Shown piece after piece: positions 53,094 to 63,106 of a DNA stretch of 64,000 bases. A program made the translations under genes and the position numbers. The stretch comes from Lewinellaceae bacterium. GTDB lineage: Bacteria; Bacteroidota; Bacteroidia; Chitinophagales; Saprospiraceae. The notes beneath the pieces were generated by a model. That model was not told the DNA's origin. It did not search any database and saw nothing but the letters and a program-made list of their open reading frames with translations. The DNA lies in assembly GCA_020636025.1 (NCBI GenBank), contig JACJYQ010000006.1, positions 372,001 through 436,000 on the forward strand, in the 5' to 3' direction. Every line of letters starts with the position of its first letter. The stretch's first letter is position 1.

Positions 53094-53207
53094 AATTAAT
53101 TAGCTAATATGCTAATTAGCCAATGAGCTAATGATTTTTAAAGTATAAAGGATGATGTTTCATTAGCTAATTATCGCATTATCACATTATCACATTAGCT
53201 AATTAAT
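53094..53207. repeat. TTAGCTAAT palindromic repeat, copy 4
   Basis: ATTAGCTAATATGCTAATTA and CATTAGCTAATTATCGCATT arms around a short A/T spacer; the far end contains the thiolase stop codon. Confidence 0.75.
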
Positions 53208-54378
53208 TCAGTCTTTCATAGATGCCAGCAATCCCTTGTCCGCCGCCTACACAGGCTGTAACCATGCCGTATTTCTGATTGCTGCGTCGCATTTCGTTCA
53301 GGAGTTGTACGCTGAGTTTTGCTCCGGTGCAGCCAAGTGGGTGGCCAAGTGCTACTGCTCCGCCGTTTACATTTACGATATCCGGATTTAGACCGGCTTC
53401 CTGTATAACGGCCAATGCCTGGGCGGCAAAAGCTTCATTTAGTTCTATGGCTTCGATCTGGTCGAGTTTCATGCCTGCCTGTTTCAAGGCTTTTGGAATG
53501 GCAGCTACCGGACCGATGCCCATATAGAGAGGTTCAACACCGGCCACCGAGCAGGCGGCCAAGCGAGCCACCGGTTCCAGTCCCAGTGACTTCATCATCT
53601 CCTCCGACATCACCAGGGTAAATGCAGCCCCATCGGAAGTTTGGGATGAATTACCTGCTGTTACAATACCGCCTTGAGCAAATACCGGTCTAAGTTTGGA
53701 AAGCCCTTCGATATTGGTATCCCGGCGCACGCCTTCATCTGTGTCCATGGTGAAAGTTCGCTCTTGTCGTTTGTCGTTTTCTACCCACACTTCCGGTACT
53801 TCTACCGGTACAATTTCACCTTTAAATTTACCACCATCAATGGCCGCGGCAGCGCGGGTATGGCTGCGCACGCTAAACTCGTCGGAAGCTTCGCGGCTGA
53901 TTTTATATCTCTCTGCAACCGCCTCTGCGGTAAGACCCATGCCCACCAGATAATCAGGTGTATTGGCAGCGATGTTGTAGTTAGGCGCCAGTTTATAGCC
54001 CGTCATCGGAATGGCTGACATGCTTTCAGCACCACCGGCAATATAACAATGCCCCATGCCGGCGCGGATCTTGGCAACCGCAATGCTGATCGTTTCCAGT
54101 CCGGAAGCGCAGTAGCGGTTCACCGTCATACCCGGTACATCTTTTCCCAATGCCCGGGTTGAGATCAGTCGACCGATCTGAAGGCCTTGCTCTCCTTCCG
54201 GGTTGGCGCAACCAACGATGCAATCATCCACCAACTTGGGATCGAGTTGTGGCACTTGCGACAGTAAATGTTTAATCACGTCTACTGCCAAATCGTCGGA
54301 ACGATAGCTTTTGAAACTTCCTTTTCCGGCCTTGCCTACAGCCGAACGGTAACCAGCGATGATATATGCTTCCTGCAT
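53203..54378 (-). CDS. Acetyl-CoA C-acyltransferase (thiolase)
   Basis: A 391-residue thiolase. The nucleophilic Cys90 is in [11 protein letters not shown]; the second active-site elements are [16 protein letters not shown] (His) and [11 protein letters not shown] (Cys). [17 protein letters not shown] is the CoA-binding loop. Length and motif spacing are normal for the degradative 3-ketoacyl-CoA thiolase/FadA type, which cleaves 3-ketoacyl-CoA in beta-oxidation; the biosynthetic acetoacetyl-CoA type cannot be excluded. No hydroxyacyl-CoA dehydrogenase is adjacent, so the operon partner is elsewhere. Confidence 0.9.
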   Translation of the reverse strand: MQEAYIIAGYRSAVGKAGKGSFKSYRSDDLAVDVIKHLLSQVPQLDPKLVDDCIVGCANPEGEQGLQIGRLISTRALGKDVPGMTVNRYCASGLETISIAVAKIRAGMGHCYIAGGAESMSAIPMTGYKLAPNYNIAANTPDYLVGMGLTAEAVAERYKISREASDEFSVRSHTRAAAAIDGGKFKGEIVPVEVPEVWVENDKRQERTFTMDTDEGVRRDTNIEGLSKLRPVFAQGGIVTAGNSSQTSDGAAFTLVMSEEMMKSLGLEPVARLAACSVAGVEPLYMGIGPVAAIPKALKQAGMKLDQIEAIELNEAFAAQALAVIQEAGLNPDIVNVNGGAVALGHPLGCTGAKLSVQLLNEMRRSNQKYGMVTACVGGGQGIAGIYERLN

Positions 54379-54521
54379 GGGTGTTTTTGTATAAAATTAG
54401 TGATGAGAGCAAGAGCAAAAATATAACTTGCCCGATAAATCATTGGCTTGACGGAACGATAATCGCTCCAATTTAGTTTGTAACTATATTGAACAGTTTT
54501 TGAGCCATGCTGTTCAGGAGT

Positions 54522-54556
54522 GTTCAACGATTAGTGGTTAACGGTTAGTGGTCAAT
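54522..54556. repeat. TGATCAGTGATTAG-type repeat, copy 5
   Basis: CAACGATTAGTGGTTAACGG then TTAGTGGTCAATT. Confidence 0.55.
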
Positions 54557-54565
54557 TAAAACTGA

Positions 54566-54605
54566 ATCATTAGCTAATTATCACATTATCAAATTAGCTA
54601 ATTAA
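54566..54605. repeat. TTAGCTAAT palindromic repeat, copy 5
   Basis: CATTAGCTAATTATCACATT then ATCAAATTAGCTAATTAA, running straight into the ATG of the ABC transporter. Confidence 0.7.
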
Positions 54606-56456
54606 ATGAAACACCTTGCCTACCTGAAAAAATTCTTCTGGATATACCGATGGCGTTTTTTGGCGGGTATCGTTTTTGTCGGGCTGGCAAATGTGTTTAG
54701 GGTGTGGCAACCCAAAATGATCGGGCAGGCCTTGGATACCGTAGTGGAGCGGGTGAAATTTTACCAGGACCATGGAGGTATTTCAGCTCATCCGGAGGCT
54801 TTCGCCGAGTTGGGAAGCAAGATCGCCTGGTTTGGCGGAGCCGTGATTGGGATGGCTATTCTGATGGGGGTGTTCATGTATTTCATGCGACAGACCATCA
54901 TAGTGATGAGCCGACTGGTTGAATACGACATGCGTAAAGAGATTTTTGCACATTACACCAAACTCGATCTGGCCTTTTACAAGCGAAACAGTACCGGCGA
55001 CATGATGTCGCGAATTTCAGAGGATGTTTCCAAAGTCCGTATGTTTTTGGGCCCCACAGTTTTATACGGACTGGATCTTACCTTTCTATTTATTCTGGCT
55101 ATCTCTTCTATGCTTAGTGTTAGCGTAGAACTCACGCTTTGGTCCTTGTTGCCTTTGCCTTTTCTCAGTCTTTCCATCTACTGGGTTAGTTCGATCATTA
55201 ATAAGCGAAGTGAAAAAATTCAGGAACAGCTCGCTACACTGACCAGTACAACACAGGAAGTGTACAGCGGGATTCGGGTGGTAAAAAGCTATGCTCAGGA
55301 AGCGGCTATGGGCCGTTGGTTTGCAGATCAAAGTGAAACCTACCGGCAAAAATCGCTAAAGCTGATCAGGGTGGATGCCTTTTTCTTTCCACTCATGTCC
55401 TTGCTCATCGGGACCAGCATCATCATTACCGTTTATGTAGGCGGCTTACAGGTGATTGCCGGTAAATTGAGCGCAGGCCATATAGCCGAATTTGTCATTT
55501 ACATCAACATGTTGACCTGGCCGGTAACCGCCATTGGTTGGATTGCCTCACTCACTCAGAGAGCAGCGGCGTCACAAAAACGCATCAATGAATTTTTGGG
55601 GCAGGAGCCGACCATTCAAAATAATTACCCAAGCCTGAATGGCGCCAATCATACTATACAAGGCGATATTGAATTCAAAAACGTGTCCTTTGTTTATCCG
55701 GATACCGGCATAAAAGCATTGGAGAACATTTCATTCAAGTTGAAACCGGGACAGAAAATGGCGATCCTTGGTCGAACAGGCAGTGGTAAAACAACCATCG
55801 CCGATCTCCTGGTGCGTATGTACGACCCCACAGATGGTCAAATACTGATTGATGGCAAGGACATCCGTGAGCACGATCTCTACGAATTGCGCAGGCACAT
55901 TGGCTATGTTCCGCAGGATGTTTTCCTTTTCTCTGATACCGTTCTGGGCAATATTGCCTTTGGTCGCGCAGGGCTGGAACTGGAAGAGGCTCAACATTTC
56001 GCTAAAAATGCCGCCGTACACCAGGACATTATGGGGCTGGAAAAAGGATATGAAACAACTGTTGGTGAGCGCGGCGTCACACTTTCAGGCGGACAAAAAC
56101 AACGGATCAGTCTGGCGCGAGCCTTTGCCAAACAACCAGATATAGTACTCCTCGACGATTGCTTATCGGCCGTGGATACCAACACGGAAAGCCAGATACT
56201 TGGTTACCTGCAATCTGCACTGGCCGACAAAACCGCCATTATCATTACCCATCGTATATACTCCATGCTGCAATTCGACAAAATCATTGTCCTGGATGAA
56301 CATCGTATTGTAGAAGAAGGCAAGCATGAATCACTCCTGGCAAAAGGCGGCTATTACGCTGAAATGTTTGAAAAACAGCGTACCGGGGAAGATTCCCGAG
56401 AGGAGGACTCATTGCAGAATGCAGATCGCAGAGTGCAGAATGAAGAGATGGATTGA
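54606..56456 (+). CDS. ABC exporter half-transporter (permease-ATPase fusion)
   Basis: A 616-residue type IV (MdlA/MsbA-like) ABC protein: six membrane helices in residues ~15-320 and a nucleotide-binding domain at ~350-590. Walker A GRTGSGKTT (389-397), signature LSGGQ (493-497), Walker B IVLLDD (513-518), H-loop His549. The catalytic glutamate after Walker B is Asp518, as in the degenerate site of heterodimeric exporters such as TM287, so a partner with the intact site may be encoded elsewhere. The last ~16 residues (EEDSLQNADRRVQNEEMD) are coded by GCAGAATG-type repeat units, suggesting a repeat-derived tail. Substrate (lipid, peptide or drug) is unknown. Confidence 0.88.
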   Translation: MKHLAYLKKFFWIYRWRFLAGIVFVGLANVFRVWQPKMIGQALDTVVERVKFYQDHGGISAHPEAFAELGSKIAWFGGAVIGMAILMGVFMYFMRQTIIVMSRLVEYDMRKEIFAHYTKLDLAFYKRNSTGDMMSRISEDVSKVRMFLGPTVLYGLDLTFLFILAISSMLSVSVELTLWSLLPLPFLSLSIYWVSSIINKRSEKIQEQLATLTSTTQEVYSGIRVVKSYAQEAAMGRWFADQSETYRQKSLKLIRVDAFFFPLMSLLIGTSIIITVYVGGLQVIAGKLSAGHIAEFVIYINMLTWPVTAIGWIASLTQRAAASQKRINEFLGQEPTIQNNYPSLNGANHTIQGDIEFKNVSFVYPDTGIKALENISFKLKPGQKMAILGRTGSGKTTIADLLVRMYDPTDGQILIDGKDIREHDLYELRRHIGYVPQDVFLFSDTVLGNIAFGRAGLELEEAQHFAKNAAVHQDIMGLEKGYETTVGERGVTLSGGQKQRISLARAFAKQPDIVLLDDCLSAVDTNTESQILGYLQSALADKTAIIITHRIYSMLQFDKIIVLDEHRIVEEGKHESLLAKGGYYAEMFEKQRTGEDSREEDSLQNADRRVQNEEMD

Positions 56457-56499
56457 ATAAAGTAGATTAAATCATAATCTTCAAACAACTACAATTCAA

Positions 56500-56715
56500 G
56501 AGCCCCAACGGGGCGCTATCCCTAAGGGAAGGGTGCAGCCCTTCTCCGCAAGTTGGAAATAATATCGAGCCCTGAAAGGGCGAAATCCATAGATATGAAT
56601 GGATTTGGGTACAAAAAATAGATTTCACCCTTTCAGGGCTTGATCTATATGAAACTTCAGAGAAAGGGCTACACCCTTCCCTGGGAGATAACGCCCCGTT
56701 GGGGCTACACCCATT
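56500..56715. repeat. Nested palindrome, GCCCCAACGGGGC / GCCCTGAAAGGGC
   Basis: Outer arms GAGCCCCAACGGGGCGCTAT and TAACGCCCCGTTGGGGCTAC; middle arms AGGGAAGGGTGCAGCCCTT and AAGGGCTACACCCTTCCCT; inner arms GAGCCCTGAAAGGGCGAAAT and ATTTCACCCTTTCAGGGCTT. Three nested inverted repeats around a ~25-base centre. The inner pair matches 24785-24945. Confidence 0.8.
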
Positions 56716-56873
56716 TTGGCATGTTATTAAAAAGCTTAAAATAGCAGCCTAAATTTTCTTTAGCAAAAACTCAATAACACCGAGTTGCCAAATTTTTCTT
56801 ACCTGATTTTCAATTTCATAAAATGAAAACGAAGTATTAACAAAAAATCAATAGCTGTTCAAAAGATAGTTTG

Positions 56874-56881
56874 TATCTTTG
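56874..56881 (+). promoter_or_regulatory. TAnnTTTG promoter element of the helicase gene
   Basis: TATCTTTG, perfect consensus; predicted start near 56888 leaves a leader of about 170 bases to the ATG at 57061. Confidence 0.65.
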
Positions 56882-57060
56882 CGGCGAATTGGAAGGAATG
56901 ACCAGTATTGTTCGGGCATCTTCCGGTTATTTAGCTCATTTTGGCATTGGGTAGTGTTGACAATCAGACCTTGGTGTAGAAGCGATTGAAAAGTTGTAGT
57001 CTCAAGGCAGAAAGTATGCGAAGTCAATCAATCCCAGGGTCATAAAGTCAACATTAATTA

Positions 57061-58761
57061 ATGAATGCATTCCAAAATCTCGGCGTCGCCGAAGATCTGC
57101 TGCAAGGTATTGCAGCACTGGGTTTTGAAAACCCCACTCCCGTACAAGAAGCTGTAATTCCTGTTGCCCTCGAAGGGGAAAAGGACATCATTGCCCTGGC
57201 CAATACCGGTACCGGTAAAACAGCTGCCTTCGGCCTTCCTTTGTTACAAAGGATCAACCCCAAATCCAAAGCCGTTCAGGCGTTGGTCATGTGCCCCACA
57301 CGTGAACTCTGTGTTCAGGTGGCCAGCGATCTGGAGAATTATTCCCAGTTTGCACACCAGTATAAAGTGGTGGCCATTTACGGTGGCGCCGGTATTGAAG
57401 GACAAATTCGCCAGGTAAAAGCAGGCGCCCAGATTGTCGTAGCCACACCAGGCCGCTTGATGGATATGATGTCGCGCAAAGCCGTCCGACTCGATTCTGT
57501 AGAGCGCGTTGTGCTCGATGAGGCCGACGAAATGCTCAACATGGGCTTTAAGGAAGCCATCGATTTCATCCTGGCGGCTGCCGAGAATCGCGAATCCATC
57601 TGGTTGTTTTCTGCTACCATGCCTGCCGAAGTACGCAGCATCGCCGCCAATTACATGGACAAGCCCTTGGAGCTGACCGTAGGCGGAAAGAATCAGACCA
57701 ATGCAAACATTGAACACGAATATTACGTTTGCCGCGCCGATGATCGCTTTTCAGCGCTGAAACGCGTGGTAGATGCCAACCCTGGCATTTACGCCCTAAT
57801 ATTTTGCCGCACCCGCGCCGAAACCAAGGAGGTCGCCGAACAAATGATCCGCGACGGATACGACTCCGATGCGCTTCATGGCGATATGGCCCAAAGCGAT
57901 CGCGACCGGGTAATGCAACGCTTCCGCGAGAACAACCTGCAATTGCTGATTGCCACAGACGTAGCAGCACGCGGATTGGATGTGAGCAATATCTCACACG
58001 TGATCAACTACGGATTACCCGACGAGATCGAGGTATACACCCACCGTTCCGGACGGACAGGACGCGCTGGCAAAAACGGTGTGAGCATAAGCATTGTCAC
58101 ACCAAAATTTGAAGCACGCATTCCACAGATCGAGCGCAAAACAAAGGCCTCTTTCACCAAAAAAATGTTGCCTACCGGCATTGAAGTTTGCGAACAACAA
58201 CTGTTCCACATCATCCGCGGTATTCACGAACAGGAGGTGCATCATGCTGAGATAGAGCCTTTTATGGAAAGAATTGTGGAAGAATTGAAAGATCTTTCCA
58301 AAGAGGAACTGATCAAGCGTTTTGCCAGTGTTGAGTTCAATCGCTTCCTGGCCTATTATCGCAACGCCCCCGACATCAATATTTATCCGAAAGGTGACAG
58401 ACGCAGTAAAAAAGTCGTCAATGGAACCGGCTCATTCGGACAAATGCAAAGACTTTTTGTCAACGTAGGTGAAATGGACGGGGTTACCAAAAAGGATTTT
58501 GTAAAGTTACTTTCCAGAAACTTTGGAGTACCCACCTCGGGCATTGGTACCATTGACATGAACCGCGCCTACATGCATTTCGACCTGGATCCCGCTTTCG
58601 TAACAGTCGTTCGGCAAGGACTTTCCGAGTTCACCATAAATGGTCGTAAAATTCGGGTAGATGACGCATCTACTCCGAAAAAGAAAAACCCGAAAAAGGA
58701 AGACCGCTTTTTTGAAAAGTGGGAACGCAAGGGTGGTAGAGGAGGAAAGAGGAAATACTAA
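57061..58761 (+). CDS. DEAD-box RNA helicase with DbpA-type RNA-binding domain
   Basis: A 566-residue ATP-dependent RNA helicase (DeaD/CsdA-like). Motifs in order: Q motif GFENPTPVQ, I ANTGTGKT, Ia PTREL, Ib TPGRL, II DEAD (VLDEADEML), III SAT, IV LIFCRTR, V ATDVAARGLD, VI HRSGRTGR. A C-terminal DbpA/RRM-like domain lies at ~460-540 (LFVNVGEMDGVTKKDFVKLL, GRKIRVDDA) and a basic tail (RKGGRGGKRKY) binds RNA. It would remodel rRNA or mRNA structure, especially in the cold. A ~170-base leader upstream is typical of cold-shock helicases and suggests RNA-based regulation. Confidence 0.95.
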   Translation: MNAFQNLGVAEDLLQGIAALGFENPTPVQEAVIPVALEGEKDIIALANTGTGKTAAFGLPLLQRINPKSKAVQALVMCPTRELCVQVASDLENYSQFAHQYKVVAIYGGAGIEGQIRQVKAGAQIVVATPGRLMDMMSRKAVRLDSVERVVLDEADEMLNMGFKEAIDFILAAAENRESIWLFSATMPAEVRSIAANYMDKPLELTVGGKNQTNANIEHEYYVCRADDRFSALKRVVDANPGIYALIFCRTRAETKEVAEQMIRDGYDSDALHGDMAQSDRDRVMQRFRENNLQLLIATDVAARGLDVSNISHVINYGLPDEIEVYTHRSGRTGRAGKNGVSISIVTPKFEARIPQIERKTKASFTKKMLPTGIEVCEQQLFHIIRGIHEQEVHHAEIEPFMERIVEELKDLSKEELIKRFASVEFNRFLAYYRNAPDINIYPKGDRRSKKVVNGTGSFGQMQRLFVNVGEMDGVTKKDFVKLLSRNFGVPTSGIGTIDMNRAYMHFDLDPAFVTVVRQGLSEFTINGRKIRVDDASTPKKKNPKKEDRFFEKWERKGGRGGKRKY

Positions 58762-58860
58762 TTAATGAGCTAATTAGCTAATGTGATAATTTGCTAATTT
58801 TAACTTCTAACATCATAAATAATTAGCTAATTGGCTCATTAGCATATTAGCTCATTAAAA
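58760..58860. repeat. TTAGCTAAT palindromic repeat, copy 6
   Basis: TAATGAGCTAATTAGCTAAT and TAATTAGCTAATTGGCTCAT arms around an A/T centre, between helicase stop and DUF4286 start. Confidence 0.75.
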
Positions 58861-58864
58861 CATC

Positions 58865-59185
58865 ATGTTTCTATACAACGTAACCATCACCATAGATCTG
58901 GATGTTCACGAAGATTGGGTTAAGTGGATGAAGGAAGTGCATATTCCCGAGGTGATGATCACCGGGATGTTCATTTCCTATCGCATGAGCCGATTGATTG
59001 GTCATGAGCACACAGAATCTGAAATTTATACGGTGCAATATCTGGTGAAGGATATGGCTATGCTCACGCATTATCAAAACGAATTCGCACCGGAATTGCA
59101 AAAGCAGCACCATGACCGCTACAATGGCAAATTTGCGGCCTTCAGAACCGTCATGGAGTTGATTGACCACAACGATAAAGTATAG
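58865..59185 (+). CDS. DUF4286 family protein
   Basis: A 106-residue single-domain protein starting FLYNVTITIDLDVHEDWVKW, the hallmark of DUF4286, an alpha+beta-barrel-like (DABB/EthD-type) fold. No metal or catalytic motif is evident and function is unknown. Its stop (59183-59185) is 3 bases before the aroA ATG, so the two are almost certainly cotranscribed and perhaps translationally coupled. The gene follows a palindromic repeat. Confidence 0.85.
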   Translation: MFLYNVTITIDLDVHEDWVKWMKEVHIPEVMITGMFISYRMSRLIGHEHTESEIYTVQYLVKDMAMLTHYQNEFAPELQKQHHDRYNGKFAAFRTVMELIDHNDKV

Positions 59186-59188
59186 CAT

Positions 59189-60460
59189 ATGGGGGCGATC
59201 CGACTTTCCAGAACCGGCTCTGCGTTGAAAGGAACAATAAAATTAAACGGATCGAAAAGCATCAGCAACAGAGCCCTCATTGCCCTGGCTCTGGCAAAAG
59301 CCAATTCAGATGATTGGCTTTCCAACTTGTCCGACTCATCCGATACCCGGGTATTATCAGACTTGCTATCACAAGACGGCAATACTTACGATGCCGGTGA
59401 TGCAGGCACCAGTTTCCGTTTTTTAACGGCTTTCCTGGCTATTCAGCCCGGCACACAAATACTGACAGGCTCTGCTCGTATGCACGAACGACCGATTGGG
59501 CCGCTTGTGACTGCCCTGCGCGATCTCGGCGCGAATATTGAATATCTTGACAAAGAAGGATACCCGCCTTTGAAAATTGGCGAGCAGGGTGACTTTCTCA
59601 GATTTGGAAACAGGGTAAACCTCCCTGCCAATATCAGCAGTCAGTTTCTGTCAGCCCTGTTGCTAATCGCGCCATATCTGCCAAACGGTATTGAAATTGT
59701 TCCGGAAGGCAAACTTGTATCGGAACCTTACCTCGATATGACCATCAAGCTTATGCAGCATTTTGGTGTAGAGGTGGTGCGTGTTGGCAATACTTTCAAA
59801 GTAAACCCCGGCGGATATACTCCCAGACAATTACACATCGAATCAGACTGGTCCGCAGCATCATATTGGTATGCTGTGGGCGCCTTATCTGATGAGCTTG
59901 ACCTTATCCTTGAAGGCCTCCATAAGGATAGCTGGCAGGGAGACTCCGCCTTACCTGCCTTGATGAAACGTTTTGGTATCCATTCGAAATTCGAAGGTCA
60001 AATGCTGCACCTTAGAAAAAGCGGAGAGCCCCACAGAAAATTTCTGGAATATGATTTCACCGGAAACCCAGATCTGGCTCAAACAATGGCCGTGGTCTGT
60101 GCCGGCACAGGAACCATGGGCTTGTTTTCCGGGCTGGAAACACTTTCTATCAAGGAAACAAATCGCATTGCTGCGCTGAAAACTGAACTGAAAAAATGCG
60201 GTGTTTCTTTTATCAAACTTCCGGCACACATGAACAAGCGCTCACCTGACAAGATCTTTTATCAGGTACAAGGAAAAGCAAGCTGGGAAGGAGTGTTGAG
60301 GATTGCCACACATGGCGATCACCGGATGGCTATGGCCTTTGCTCCCCTGGCAATCTTGGGTGACGTGGAAATTGAAAATCCTGAGGTAGTGAAAAAGTCA
60401 TACCCTGACTTTTGGGAGGATATGGCAAGGCTGGGGTTTGGGATATCAGAAATTTCATAG
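59189..60460 (+). CDS. aroA: 3-phosphoshikimate 1-carboxyvinyltransferase (EPSP synthase)
   Basis: A 423-residue enzyme that joins phosphoenolpyruvate to shikimate 3-phosphate in chorismate synthesis. Motifs include LNGSKSISNRALIALALA at the N-terminus (shikimate phosphate binding), GDAGTSFRFLTAFLA, SDWSAASYWYAVGAL, KETNRIAALKTEL and THGDHRMAMAFAPLA (Arg/Asp/His of the PEP site). It is slightly short, as in other Bacteroidota. Coupled to DUF4286 by a 3-base gap. The short NGSKSISNR variant of the LPGSKS loop is of the class often seen in the phylum. Confidence 0.93.
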   Translation: MGAIRLSRTGSALKGTIKLNGSKSISNRALIALALAKANSDDWLSNLSDSSDTRVLSDLLSQDGNTYDAGDAGTSFRFLTAFLAIQPGTQILTGSARMHERPIGPLVTALRDLGANIEYLDKEGYPPLKIGEQGDFLRFGNRVNLPANISSQFLSALLLIAPYLPNGIEIVPEGKLVSEPYLDMTIKLMQHFGVEVVRVGNTFKVNPGGYTPRQLHIESDWSAASYWYAVGALSDELDLILEGLHKDSWQGDSALPALMKRFGIHSKFEGQMLHLRKSGEPHRKFLEYDFTGNPDLAQTMAVVCAGTGTMGLFSGLETLSIKETNRIAALKTELKKCGVSFIKLPAHMNKRSPDKIFYQVQGKASWEGVLRIATHGDHRMAMAFAPLAILGDVEIENPEVVKKSYPDFWEDMARLGFGISEIS

Positions 60461-60475
60461 TAAATCCAATGCCTG

Positions 60476-60540
60476 GGTGTTTTTCGCCGCGCGTGGTGTT
60501 TCCGCAGGAGCACCACGCGCATACGGAAACGTGAGTAGTC
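60476..60540. repeat. REPIN-like hairpin element, copy at 60.5 kb (left)
   Basis: GGTGTTTTTCGCCGC, then GCGCGTGGTG (60489-60498), loop TTTCCGCAGGAG, CACCACGCGC (60511-60520), then ACGGAAACGTGAGTAGT. The flank matches the 50.9-kb copy. Confidence 0.75.
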
Positions 60541-60609
60541 TGATTATGATACAATTCTAAGTGTCCGGCCTAATCCAATATTTAGGTTTTAAACTACATC
60601 AATGCTGCA

Positions 60610-60685
60610 TCAACTACTTGCATAGCATACCGCGTTGCCGCTTGCTCTTGGTGCTCTGCGGAAACACCAAGAGCGGCGGGAAATC
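60610..60685. repeat. REPIN-like hairpin element, copy at 60.6 kb (inverted)
   Basis: CAACTACTTGCATAGC..., GCTCTTGGTG (60644-60653), loop with CTGCGGAAA, CACCAAGAGC (60665-60674), GGCGGGAAA. Read in reverse complement it has the same order as the left copy and the same TTTCCGCAG loop. Confidence 0.7.
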
Positions 60686-60709
60686 ACGCAGTAAATCAAT
60701 ACCGGGTAT

Positions 60710-60812
60710 TATAGTTCTCGCAGATTTCACACAGATTTTTTGCGCAGATTTTCACGGATTTTTCTGTGTGGAATCTGTGAATAAAATCTGTGTAGAATCT
60801 GCGAGAACTATA
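60710..60812. repeat. Inverted CAGATT/TCTGCGAG repeat, 30-bp arms
   Basis: 60710-60739 and 60783-60812 are reverse complements at 28 of 30 positions (TATAGTTCTCGCAGATT...). It is the full palindromic form of the elements at 281 and 3596, placed just after the gyrB stop on the minus strand, where it could end transcripts. Confidence 0.75.
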
Positions 60813-60868
60813 GATGTGCGTGAATTTCCGGCGTTAAGAAATAATGCCTTTCACACCCACACGCTACA

Positions 60869-62878
<2,010 letters not shown>

Positions 62879-63106
62879 CTACCCCCTATTTAGTAGTATT
62901 TTCATCTATAAAAAGCATGTTTTTTGAGGTAAAAACAGTGCAATTCCGGCCCGGGGATTTATTTGCCAAGTATGACAAATACTTTAGTAATTTCGTGGCT
63001 AATAAATTATCGCTTATCGTTAAAAATCAAGGAATTGCCTGATTAGTTTTTACGACAAGTCTAACGCAACCAAATTTGCATCCTAAAACAAACTAAATAC
63101 CGAAAT

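Larger units (their letters stand above)
56457..57060. other. Intergenic region with palindrome and helicase leader
   Basis: The 604-base gap holds a large palindrome (56500-56715) and, after an A/T-rich stretch, the promoter at 56874-56881 and a leader of about 170 bases ahead of the DEAD-box helicase. No other gene was seen. Confidence 0.6.
60461..60868. other. Repeat-filled gap between aroA and gyrB
   Basis: The 408-base gap between convergent genes holds an inverted pair of REPIN-like elements and the 30-bp inverted CAGATT repeat. No gene was found; a ~45-codon frame overlaps the elements and is not credible. Confidence 0.65.
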
